Assembly (NCBI GenBank): GCA_035222895.1
Contig: JAVYIG010006605.1
Span: 51,014-115,013 of the forward strand
DNA from: Strongylocentrotus droebachiensis
Taxonomy: Eukaryota > Echinodermata > Echinoidea > Camarodonta > Strongylocentrotidae
Reading direction: 5' to 3'
DNA: 64,000 nucleotides
Shown here: positions 24,501 to 33,099 of the stretch, piece after piece
How the letters are laid out: every line of letters begins with the position of its first letter
How positions within the stretch are numbered: position 1 is the first letter of the stretch
Program-made: the position numbers and the translations under genes
The notes under the pieces: generated by a model
What the model saw: the letters and a program-made list of their open reading frames with translations, nothing else
Database searches by the model: none
Told to the model about the DNA's origin: nothing

Positions 24501-27500
24501 TATGTCGACGGACTGTCGATCTTAAGGTCCGTGGTTCGAGTCCCGCCGCGGCACTAACGTCCTTTGGCAAGACATTGATCTACATTTGCCACACTCAACC
24601 CAGGTGATGTAAATGGGTACCCAGCAGGAAATAATTCCTTGAAATGCTAGAGCGCCGCAGTGGCTGCCTTGCTAAAGCCAGGTTTATAATCGGGGCAGCG
24701 TCACAACGTGACAGACATGTGCGCTATATAAGAAGCCATCATTATTATTATTATTACATTAGTCAAGCCGGTGAAGGCAATAAGTTCATACGCCAATTAA
24801 TTCAACGATATGACAGTACCTCCGATTTCATTTGCATTCATTTTTGTGTACGGAGTCAATCACAGCCGTTGACGCAATGTTACGTCAGCAGTTTGACGCT
24901 TCTTTTTTCCTTCTTTTTTTCCCATCATTTATTTATTAAATAATACGTACATAAGAAACACAAAATTATTTCGATTACAAAGAGAAAAAAACATGAATTA
25001 TACTTATATCACAAAATGAATTATACTTTTTTGGTCAACATAGTCAATTTGACGCTTCTTGTGCAACAGGTCTTATGGATTAAGTGAAACTACTCACGTG
25101 TTGAAGAGGCTGAGGGATGGCGTCCAAACCTTTCTGTAAGGGATTGTGAGTACTGTCAGGTTGCTATGTTTACCGGGGTTCCATGTTAGACGCTCGTCTT
25201 CCCATACCTTCAATTTTAAAAATAAAAATACAATAAGAAAGAAAATAAAATGATTAGTAATATATCTAATGCAAGTCGACATTAGCTGAGGTAGGATTAT
25301 ATGCCGGTACCATCTATTTTTTGTTTTTTTATTGTTTAAACAAAAATCTATTTATTGCATTATTTGAATTTATTTATTTATTCATTTATTTTTTATTTAT
25401 ATATTCAATAATTTATTGATTGATTTATATACATTTAGCTATTCATCTATTCATTCTTTATTTATTAATTTATTTATTAATTTATTGATTTATTCATATA
25501 TTTAATCATTCATTTATTGATTTATATACAAATAGTTATACATAATTATGCCCCTCCCTCTCTCTCGTCCATGTGGATGTCAACTGAACGGGAATCCTCC
25601 CCTTTAATCATATACCTTTCCGAGCGAGTTTTGGAGGGCTGAGCACAAGAGTAATATCCAGGTTCTGGGAGAACCCCCCCCCCCCCCCCCTTAGCCCTCA
25701 CTTTCAAAAGTACGCGCAAAAGTAAGGGCATTGATATACTTACCACTGTTAGTGTTGATGTCCCAGTGATGCTCTGCTCCTTTTCATTCTGCAGTTATAA
25801 TAATAATAATAATGATAAGTCTATATATAAGACGAGGTCGTGATTCTTTTTAAATAACAGTTACTCGGTCACCAACAGCAAAATCTCGACCTCATGCTTT
25901 GCATTGGCGACAATCAATGGTCAAATAAGATATAAAAATTCTTTATTTTTCATATTTCACATTTCATTCTACACACTGTCAATTTTGTTTACAATTAATG
26001 TGAGAATATTTTTACTCAGATATTTTCAACATACATAGCTTTATAATCATATTTTAAGTTAGTGATTAAATGTGTCGCTTCTGACTAAACAGTCACATTT
26101 CATTCTGAATTTCTCTGTTATGTCTGTGATAAATTGGATCAATTGGGCAAAAAGAATTTCCGTTTCGGTTTAATAAAATTTGGAGTGGACTATTAGGCTA
26201 TTATTATTATTATATAAATTTTCAAAATACAAGTACAGTTTAGTGTGAAAGCACTAAATACGCCTCATGAAAAGGCAAAATTAAACACGATAGCAAAGGA
26301 CTTCGAGAAATAAACTCCAAGGCAATACCATGTTACGTATCCCATTATGTTCGGATTACGTTACACGTCACTACAAAGTTCACATATTTCAAAAAGGTGA
26401 CGTACACGGCTATTGCATGTTGATTTTTTGAAAGTCTGTGCGATCTTGTCAAAGTTCTGTAGAGGAGCATGCATTTAGAAAACTGCTTGAATAAGAGCTC
26501 TTTATTTCATAATTCTACGTATATAAAAGTGAAAGTAAGAGTATGAAAATTACTTTACTCTCATATGTGAATGTCAACACGTGGTTCCCGAAGAGTAATT
26601 TATCGGGTGGGGGCTTCAGGGTTTTAGGATTCGTACATTCATTCTCTAAATGCGCCTTGCTTTAAAGATAAAGTTGTGTTCTGGTCATGCGATTGCATTG
26701 TGAGAGAAACGTTGTGGAATCGATCAGAAAAGGTTGATCATCTAGCATATAAGTATTGGTGTGTACTGCAAGGTTCTGGAATCATCAAAATTATAAGAAA
26801 TTTGGCCCAGTCTTGGTAAAATTACAAGCACTGTACACAGAAAGATGTATATGGGACTACGCAAACAAGTGGCATAAAAATCCGTCCCGATTTGTATGAT
26901 GTTATTTGCCATATTTAAAATATTAAGGCATTTGGAGAGCCATGCTTTTCATGGAACATGTTTTATCTGATGTTCTTCCGCGCTTGCACTGTACAATGAT
27001 AACGCTCAAAAAAATTTGTTTACCTCTTTCCAGAAGTCAACCTTCTCTTAAGGTCATTTACAATAATTTAAAAAAAATGAAGGGGTACTTGAAGAATCCT
27101 CTTCTGTGAGAGAATTGAGCCCTCTAAGTCTCCGCCTCTCTAGAAACGCTACTATGCAGTTCTTCACTAGCTTACCACTTCCCGAATAGACTGAAGAGTA
27201 AGATGCAAGGTGACCGGAAGTGGCATGTCATCTCCAACCAATGGGATCTCTGTGATGTCATAACCACCATCAAACAGGAATGAACTCAGTCTACTCCATG
27301 AAGATTGGTTGCTTGCTGTAAACAAAATCGTAGAGATTTTGAAAGGGTATGAGGCCCCCTCTCAGAAAACTTGAGCTTCACAAAAAATGGCCCATGCATG
27401 TACGAGTCTAGTACGACTTTTGAAATTATCTACATAAGGGAGTGGTGAATCAGACGTTTTTTGCCCTGTCCCACAATGTCACAGGTGTATTTATCCCATT

Positions 27501-27865
27501 CATTACGATGTTTTCGCCATGCATCTACTCTTCATTTCTATCTTCTTCTTTTTAATGGGGAAAAATGATCCGATGAACAGAAAGTTAGCTTCGAATTGTA
27601 TGCTCAGAAGAGGTTCCATCCGAGTATTATTCTTTACTATATATGTAAGAGAAGCGAGCCTATAAATATTGTATCACTGTTGATTCATGATACCTATTTA
27701 TTTATTTATTTATTCATGATTTCTTGAACATGGTAGTTACATCAACCAAAATCAATTGAAAATAAATACAGAATATCAAACCTTACCATTTTCGCCGGAA
27801 CCCAGATGAAATTGTACGTAAAGCACAATGAAGGCCAGAAACCATTGCAGAATATATCCGGCCAT
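13757..27865 (-). CDS. LGIC-B: nicotinic-receptor-like Cys-loop channel subunit, 8 exons
   Basis: Whole-gene entry; exons follow separately. Joined exons give 1335 nt, 444 residues, with all phases consistent. In order: signal peptide (1 to about 22), extracellular domain with the 13-residue Cys-loop (C161-C175, FPFD inside), M1 about 243-263, M2 from E270, M3 about 308-330, a short cytoplasmic loop, M4 about 412-436 and a short tail. SGERVTTC before M2, Leu 9' and Asp 20' match cation-selective receptors. No paired cysteines occur in the loop C region, so it is non-alpha by sequence, and Trp-x-Pro-Asp is Trp-Thr-Pro-Ser here. It would act as a plasma-membrane pentamer subunit; the ligand cannot be read from sequence. 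It lies in tandem with paralogue LGIC-A. A 5-HT3-like or novel echinoderm clade is an alternative name. Confidence 0.9.
14222..14340 (+). repeat. Dispersed repeat R110, copy 1
   Basis: About 110 bp containing GGTGACGTACAAGGCTACTG and GATTTTTCGAAAGTAG. It lies in LGIC-B intron 7. Related copies are at 26340 and 39893 in the same orientation. The repeat class is unknown. Confidence 0.6.
15007..15104 (-). CDS. LGIC-B exon 7: cytoplasmic loop
   Basis: 98 nt, acceptor CTCTGTAG, donor AAAC|GTAAGT, phases 1 to 0. The loop sequence is polar and not conserved, but both phases join exactly the flanking exons, and LGIC-A has a matching exon of 101 nt. Confidence 0.8.
15339..15630 (-). mobile_element. 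tRNA-headed SINE
   Basis: On the minus strand it runs from a tRNA-like head (GAGTGGATAC box A region, GGTTCGAGTCC box B) through a CTTGGCAAGACAG.GATCTACA-type body to (ATT)n. The same body occurs at 24479 and 46025. It lies between LGIC-B exons 7 and 6. Confidence 0.75.
15662..15914 (-). CDS. LGIC-B exon 6: end of M2, M3 and start of M3-M4 loop
   Basis: 253 nt, acceptor ATCTCTAG, donor TCAG|GTAAGC, phases 0 to 1. It encodes [11 protein letters not shown], then M3 ([14 protein letters not shown]) and an amphipathic stretch [18 protein letters not shown]. Confidence 0.95.
16140..16268 (+). other. Possible 5' leader of the ORF1 retroelement
   Basis: Between LGIC-B exon 6 and the ORF1 start. 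It holds two close copies of TATCTGTGAAC just before the ATG. There is no other signal. Confidence 0.25.
16269..17237 (+). CDS. L1-type ORF1 protein (RNA-binding, retrotransposon)
   Basis: An intact 322-residue frame. Residues 1-95 are Ser/Pro/Thr-rich and disordered. Residues about 105-185 form a coiled coil with heptad-like Glu/Lys content. Residues about 187-320 match the RRM and C-terminal domain of L1 ORF1 proteins: [12 protein letters not shown], then [21 protein letters not shown] and YFITDDLTP. Such proteins trimerise and chaperone LINE RNA. No L1-type ORF2 follows. The next LINE, 2.3 kb on, is CR1-like, far more AT-rich and probably a separate insertion. The element lies antisense inside LGIC-B intron 5. 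That the frame is intact suggests a young insertion or a retained ORF1. Confidence 0.85.
   Translation: MEPQKQKLRSTSRSAISKHSAQVHVHGTRQHAGLSKSPPNTTTRSPPRSPASATGTLPKVPEAAVVLPADHSDHEEVVTPASPSPDAGLQQTEETDIRLRREDVAEYFEKATQNFEAMIRSTMDTFLSKLHDVEANMAASIEFERERINDLQDNQDRMEKKIHDMENEITHLKSEVEIHTIAANKNERFSRRNNVRLIGMPEPQEGRREDCIQITEDILKTKFGIQSKVERAHRDGRKYDQGKSRHILIKFLSYRDKVEVMRNTRNILTGERYFITDDLTPLDLKEKQKWVKQAQELYKSGVKLRFYAGKWRQLGGTLYKFD
17238..19588. other. AT-rich spacer between ORF1 and the EN/RT frames
   Basis: No coding potential recognised. It has a poly-T run near 18557-18583 and a TGCATGCATGCATGC run near 19080. It could be the 3' part of the ORF1 element plus the 5' part of the CR1-like element; no internal boundary could be placed. 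Confidence 0.5.
19589..22567 (+). pseudogene. CR1-like LINE ORF2: endonuclease and reverse transcriptase, two frameshifts
   Basis: The first segment (19589 to about 20130) has AP-endonuclease motifs ([25 protein letters not shown]). A one-base shift near 20125 separates it from [10 protein letters not shown], and the frame then carries DHLPIF and the polymerase motifs ([39 protein letters not shown]). A second shift near 21765 separates the catalytic YADD segment from the thumb and C-terminal part ([17 protein letters not shown]). The order fits the Jockey/CR1/L2 group. Codon use is very AT-rich, unlike ORF1 upstream. The element is inactive unless the shifts are sequencing errors in A/T runs. 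It lies antisense to LGIC-B. Confidence 0.9.
22568..22960 (+). repeat. 3' UTR and tail of the CR1-like LINE
   Basis: Follows the RT frame directly. It contains a GC-richer block (22655-22800), then AT-rich sequence ending in AGAAATAAAAAACTTGAAAC followed by TGAACTGAA. The 3' end of the element is therefore intact. Confidence 0.65.
23841..24324 (-). CDS. LGIC-B exon 5: Cys-loop, M1 and most of M2
   Basis: 484 nt, acceptor CCTTTCAG, donor CTTTCAG|GTAGGG, phases 2 to 0. It contains [15 protein letters not shown] (Cys-loop), the M1 helix and M2 up to VTVFQ. The intron that follows (to 15914) is about 7.9 kb and contains the retroelements. Confidence 0.95.
24479..24760 (+). mobile_element. tRNA-headed SINE, near full length
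   Basis: Head GTGGTTGAGTGGATATGTCG (box A region) and GGTTCGAGTCCC (box B), then the body CTTTGGCAAGACATTGATCTAC, a GCGCTATATAAG segment and (ATT)n. It is 150 bp upstream of LGIC-B exon 5, in intron 4, antisense to the gene. A functional tRNA is excluded because no acceptor stem forms. Confidence 0.8.
25098..25207 (-). CDS. LGIC-B exon 4
   Basis: 110 nt, the size typical of nicotinic exon 4, phases 0 to 2, donor GTGAGT. It encodes [11 protein letters not shown] and [10 protein letters not shown]. The usual Asp after Trp-x-Pro is Ser. Confidence 0.9.
25744..25788 (-). CDS. LGIC-B exon 3: 45-nt mini-exon
   Basis: Acceptor TAACTGCAG, donor GTG|GTAAGT, phase 0 to 0. It encodes [15 protein letters not shown], matching the 45-nt exon 3 conserved in nicotinic receptor genes. 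Confidence 0.9.
26340..26455 (+). repeat. Dispersed repeat R110, copy 2
   Basis: Contains GGTGACGTACACGGCTATTG and TGATTTTTTGAAAGTCTGTG, aligned with the copies at 14222 and 39893. It lies in LGIC-B intron 2, the same intron as copy 3 in LGIC-A. Confidence 0.55.
27176..27315 (-). CDS. LGIC-B exon 2: N-terminal ligand-binding domain
   Basis: 140 nt, acceptor TTTGTTTACAG, donor GTG|GTAAGC, phases 1 to 0. It encodes YDITEIP and [15 protein letters not shown], the usual helix and first beta strand of the extracellular domain. Confidence 0.9.
27787..27865 (-). CDS. LGIC-B exon 1: start and signal peptide
   Basis: ATG at 27865 in context GAAGATGGC, then a hydrophobic leader ([10 protein letters not shown]). 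Donor is AATG|GTAAGG, exit phase 1. The length, 79 nt, is identical to LGIC-A exon 1. Confidence 0.85.
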
Positions 27866-29340
27866 CTTCCACCAATAACGCCACTAAACAATGATTTCTC
27901 CTTCCAAGATATCTGAAACAATTTCTTATGTCGGGCGCGGGAATTTACGCAAAATGCAATGTTGACAACGAATCAAATTATATGTAGAAGCATTCACTGA
28001 TGCCGCGAAGCATTTACACTTTTTGTTCTTAATTGGAGATCAGTGCAGCGAATCCCGTATATAAGGATACAAGTTACATGCCACCAAGGTGTTTACTAAC
28101 CAGTAGACTGATTTCAATTCACAATGGCTTATCACGCAGAAGAGTGAAGCCCCCTCCAGTCTGGAGGACCGTATGGCAGAAAAAATGATACAACTGAAAG
28201 AGGGCCGACATTACATCGGGCTAGCTTGGTGTATTACCCCCCGCCCCTTCCAAACTGATGATAATTCCGCCCCCCCCCCCCACTCCTCAATTTTACGGTT
28301 TCTGGGTAAGCCCCTGCATCTGCAGTGGTTATAGCACAATGGAATGTCACAGTAGGTCCATGTTTGAACAGCAACCTCGACAAAGATGGTGGTGGGGGTA
28401 TTCCCTCCCTCAAATCGTATCCGATATCTGTTCCTCCTACCGTCAAAAATCATACACGACGCAATCAAATGAAATCAAAAGACAGTATTAAAAAGAGATT
28501 TATTTCCGGTGCCCCCATCTACACTCAACGCCCCCATCCCCTTTAAATAAAAAGCAGGGCTACGCCACTGCTTCTATATAGGCCAGCTGTCGGCTTTGAA
28601 GGGCTTATATGAGTTAGGCCAGGTGTTGGTTTTGAAGGGCTTATATGAGTTTTATAATATCACGGAGCATGTTAAAGGGAATGCACCTGCATGGAAAGAG
28701 AAGTAATGAAACAGATATAAACTGGTATGCAATTTGCATTTATACAACAAATGCTAAAGGTAATCCTCAATGTACAGGAGTTAATTTAACAAAATATGCA
28801 GTCGGTCAATTGTTATTGTCTTTACACTTCACGAAAAGGTGCATTCCTTGAGTAATTAACCCTCATCATTGATTTAATTTTTGAATATTGACTGAGCTAA
28901 TTAGATTTCTTTTGTATTTCATTGACAAAGTTAATTTTTACTTAATAAATAAGATTAGTCAATAATGAATACACCAACAGACGATGTCTTTGTGATAAAT
29001 CGTTTGCTTTATTCATTGGCAAAATTTAGTAAACGGCGAAACACTGTCCGTATATCAATGTTTTCAAACAATCCCTTTTCATCTTTTAAAATAGAACGTC
29101 TAAATATTTGTTTTGTTATCAAGTGATGCTTTATTCAAAATATGTGTAGGATTACAAAACCACAATAATAATATGCATACAGTGATATAATCAAACGGAA
29201 TACTCAGTAATGTTCTAACATATTTTAGACGGAACTCAACATTTTATCTTTTGATTCTTCATAAGCTCCTTTTTAGGAAATCTTTTCAACTCATTCATAT
29301 GGAACTCAAAGAAAAGAAAAAATATATAAACAAAATGATA

Positions 29341-29642
29341 TACAGTGCGTCCCAGATAAAACGAAACCGAGAATTATTGATGTTTTATCATAACTTAATC
29401 ACAATTATAATTAATAAATGACACATATTTGTAAAGCTTAGATCCTCTTCTTTCATTTGATGAAACCCATATGATGCATATTTCACGCATGAGTGGTTAA
29501 AAACAATTTGAAGAGAGGAAACCAAAGAGTAATTTGGCGGGCGGTATCTGAATTTCAAAGAGAAAATCACATTTCTAGAAAGTTCAATTTCTGCTCTTTC
29601 ATATGACACCTCAATCAGAATTTTTTTCTGGGACACACTGTA
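29341..29642. mobile_element. Mariner-type MITE
   Basis: 302 bp bounded by TACAGTGCGTCCCAGA and, inverted, TCTGGGACACACTGTA, with TA at both ends as in Tc1/mariner insertions. No transposase frame is present. Confidence 0.7.
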
Positions 29643-29943
29643 CAATAATGATGAAAAATACAACAATGCATTTCACGTCCCCGCTACTTCCAATATTTGA
29701 CGTTGCCTGTGTCATCTACCATTTCGTCTTCGCTCTCGACTGAGTTGCTGCCAGACTTGGCGCCGACGAAATATATCGATATATCGGCGCTAGAACGGTT
29801 TTATCGACAAGTTGGCTATGAGTCACCGCCGATGGTATACGCTTATCTAGCTGGTGTCGATGTTGTCCACCAATCTATGAAGTATAGGGTGCCAGGAGAA
29901 ATATATATAAATACTAACGGTAACCCCATCTACCTATCAAACG

Positions 29944-30030
29944 GGCATTGTGGCGTGCGCCTGTAATCCAACTAACATTGGAAAATATAAACTGATTCAG
30001 TCAAGGGCGCAGGTTCGAAACTGAGTCACC
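29944..30030 (+). ncRNA. Possible Pol III-type promoter repeat (7SL- or tRNA-like)
   Basis: GTGGCGTGCGCCTGTAATCC resembles the box A region of 7SL RNA and its SINEs, and GGTTCGAAAC about 60 bp later resembles box B. The rest does not fold as a tRNA and no 7SL body follows. It may be a SINE head or chance similarity. Confidence 0.25.
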
Positions 30031-31218
30031 TCTTTCGCAAAGGTCCCCAGACGTCAAAATTATATCTGGTTGCTACACGTCTGTAAAAACCTAATTACAC
30101 ACACACCTACCTCGAGAAAGGAATGCATTTTAGTTACAATATCATAAGTGTGTCAATATTCCGATGCAGCTACTTAATGTAATTGAAGTTAATACGTGTT
30201 TAAAAGAGTTCGGAAGAGCACCGTTATCCGATTGACGACGCAACATCCGATGTATGCAATTAGCATCTCGGCGTGACTTCGATTATCATTATTAGTACAA
30301 TGCAAATATCTACCAACAATTTCAATGCTAATTACGTTAACATCTACAAGTTAGAGTGATTTTGTTCACCTATTTATTTTCATTTCATTTTAATTAAACT
30401 CTAGGCATCAGTCTACATGGGAGCACTCGAGGTTAAATTGAATTTATATTGAAACTTACAGTGAGCAATGATTAATTAGAATCTATTTGTTTAACACTCT
30501 ATCCAGGGTAGCCCGTTCCGTTTTAAAATGTAGAGACATAACAATCATGAAAAAAGATTATGACTATGATGGATAAAAACAATTTGGAATTGTAATTCGG
30601 TTCTTTAAATTGTTAGATTTGACATAAAACTTCCATACATTCTTGTTTTAATTCACTTCCTGACTTTCTTTGCCACATGATGGGGGACACAAAGAAGAAA
30701 ACTACAAAAAGGAGAAAGTAACAAATTTAAGCATCAGCCTACCAAAATTTGTTTAGCTTTATATATACATGTAGACACTTCAAAACACTTTATTGATTTT
30801 TTTTTAAACGAAAGTAATGATATATCAAGATATGAAATCTACCATTGGGCGAAAATGAACCAGTTTCTTTAACACTGAATTTATGTAGGCCCTACAAGAT
30901 TATACGGGGGTGGGAAAAGATCATAAAGTACGATTTCCGTTCATCATTTTAGCTTTTCAAGCGGGCTTTCTAGACCTTTAAGAGAAATGAGGATAGAAAG
31001 GACAAGCATTTTCAACAAAGTTGAATCCCGTACAACCAATCCCGTACAAAGTACACACAGATTAACAATGCCAAGACAGAGTACACCTAAATTAACAATT
31101 TATTTTAACACGTTTTAATTCTTTATAGAAACGGACACTTCTATTACGCTTGAGAATTATATTCCTTTGGAGCCAGACTTAGTACTTTACTGTCATCATG
31201 ATCCCGATGCCATTGCAC

Positions 31219-31256
<38 letters not shown>

Positions 31257-32216
31257 CTGACAGAGCCGACCTTGAGAACTTGAGGGTCCTATGGGACATA
31301 AGTATGTTCAAAACTCAACCATTTTGCATAAAACGAACCACCAAGTCGAATTGCGCTTAGTTAAAGTGCCGATAGTAAAATTGCATTCCTGAATAAAATA
31401 TATATAGGACATATCGCAAAATTAAATTCTTATAAGACGTAGAATAATCATTATGAAAGACATGAGGCATAAATATGGGTATGGGGAACAGATGTACACG
31501 ATAATAAAGCCAAAATATTTGGCCCAGCAAAGTATTTTAAAGGACAATCCATATTTTATAATGAAATAATCATAATAAAAGCAGAAAATGAAACAAACTG
31601 AATAGTGATAGTTTTAAATAAATAATTTTGATAATAAGGAGCTGTTTGGAGTGTTTGAAATACGGCATCCCTTATTCTTTGTGGATTTTAAACCTGACAA
31701 TTTGGTAGGCGGATTTTGACGTACGCATGGACAACTCTCTCTTTTGTTGTGTACACAAATCTTTAGTTCTTGTTTTTCTTTTAAGCGCTTTTTCCCCTGG
31801 AGTACTGCTTAATTTAATGGATATCATTATTACAGGTCCTCTAAAGAGAAAAGGCCCTCTTGATTCTTACGTTTCGAAAAATCGAAATTTCGTAATTCCT
31901 GTGCGTTGGAACAAATAGGGGAAATATCCGGCACTATGTCACAGTGATCATGTTCATATTACTTACATGTCCTCTAAATTTGAAACACTCATAGGCATGA
32001 TAGGTACATTTAAAACAAGAATTAAAGTCTAATTTCATTCAAACCTTCACCGGTTTGCTTTTTTTTTATTGTGCTGCTTTCTTCTAGAGTAGTTTGCTAT
32101 TAAGGTCGGGTTTTCCTTTAAATTAGAATTAAACAAGGGGAGGTAAATACCAACACAACAAGTAGCTCACAAATACATTTTACTTAAAGTGTAAACATTA
32201 CATAACAATAATCATA

Positions 32217-32390
32217 TGGTTATTTATATAGCGCCGGTATCCGTCAGGTTCTGACGCTCATGGCGCTTTACACATATTACCCCGGTTGTAGCCGAGCTGC
32301 TAAAGTAACTAGCGCTCAAGCACATCAGGTACCCATTTACACATGAGAGGAGAGTGGCACATGTAGATGAACGTCTTGCCAAAGTACCTT
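32217..32390 (-). mobile_element. Truncated tRNA-SINE body
   Basis: Minus-strand copy of the SINE body (CTTTGGCAAGACGTTCATCT, TGGGTACCTGATG) and the AGCGC tail segment. The tRNA head is missing. Confidence 0.6.
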
Positions 32391-32521
32391 ACTTAATTAC
32401 TTAATTACTCTCAGTGTTCCATTAATCTATCGATGTTTTATTTAAGTAAATCTAATTCAAAATTCAAATCACACAATAGATCACAAGTATTTCTACTGAA
32501 AATGATAGCAAAATTATGCTC

Positions 32522-33052
32522 AGTCGTGCTGAGTGATGATGGAGAAGATGGATCCTATGAGAGACAGCATCCAAAGCTCCACCACTAGAAACATGAACAA
32601 GAAGATGTTCAGTCGTGCTTAGTGATGATGGAGAAGATGGATCCTATGAGAGACAGCATCCAAAGCTCCACCACTAGAAACGTGAACAAGAAGATGTTCA
32701 GTCGCGCTTAGTGATGGTGGAGAAGATGGATCCTATGAGAGACAGCATCCAAAGCTCCACCACTAGAAACATGAACAAGAAGATGTTCAGTCGTGCTTAG
32801 TGATGATGGAGAAGATGGATCCTATGAGAGACAGCATCCAAAGCTCAACCACTAGAAACATGAACAAGAAGGTGTTCAGTCGTGCTGAGTGATGGTGGAG
32901 AAGATGGATCCTATGAGAGACAGCATCCAAAGCTCCACCACTAGAAACATGAACAAGAAGATGTTCAGTCGTGCTTAGTGATGGTGGAGAAGATGGATCC
33001 TATGAGAGACAGCATCCAAAGCTCGACCACTAGAAACATGAACAAGAAGATT
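32522..33052 (-). repeat. 89-bp minisatellite made from the LGIC-A M4 exon (6 units)
   Basis: Units start at 32522, 32611, 32700, 32789, 32878 and 32967, exactly 89 bp apart, with only a few base differences. On the minus strand each repeats the last part of the M4 coding sequence (FLFMFLVVELWMLSLIGSIF, stop). The rightmost unit is the real exon end; the other five follow the stop codon and would be 3' UTR. Confidence 0.95.
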
Positions 33053-33099
33053 CGGTCGAAGATGATTGCAACTAGTTCCATGTCTGTCTCTTCAGAAAC
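32965..33099 (-). CDS. LGIC-A exon 8: M4 and stop
   Basis: 135 nt, acceptor TTTCTTATCAG. It encodes [17 protein letters not shown]4 (IFLFMFLVVELWMLSLIG) and tail STITKHD, with TGA at 32965-32967. The last part is unit 6 of the 89-bp array. Confidence 0.9.
   Translation of the reverse strand, partial: VSEETDMELVAIIFDRIFLFMFLVVELWMLSLIGSIFSTITKHD

Larger units (their letters stand above)
27866..32521. other. Region between LGIC-B start and LGIC-A 3' array
   Basis: The promoter of LGIC-B should lie at its left edge, but no TATA or other core motif stands out. A short tandem repeat (TTTGAAGGGCTTATATGAGTT, twice) lies at 28590-28650. A mariner-type MITE, a possible Pol III repeat, an (AG)n run at 31218-31257 and a truncated SINE follow. 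An 89-codon frame at 29697-29966 matches nothing known. Confidence 0.6.

Noticed and set aside
24479-24560. A tRNA gene
   Set aside because: Box A and box B are present but no acceptor stem forms and a SINE body follows. The same holds for 15560-15630, 46025-46090 and 59877-59950.
29697-29966. An 89-codon plus-strand frame as a gene
   Set aside because: No family match, no splice sites, and its 3' end overlaps the Pol III-like sequence.
29944-29975. Human Alu contamination
   Set aside because: The similarity is limited to about 20 bp and the flanks are unlike Alu.
32522-33052. A CRISPR-like array
   Set aside because: There are no unique spacers; units are contiguous 89-bp copies of an exon, and the genome is eukaryotic.
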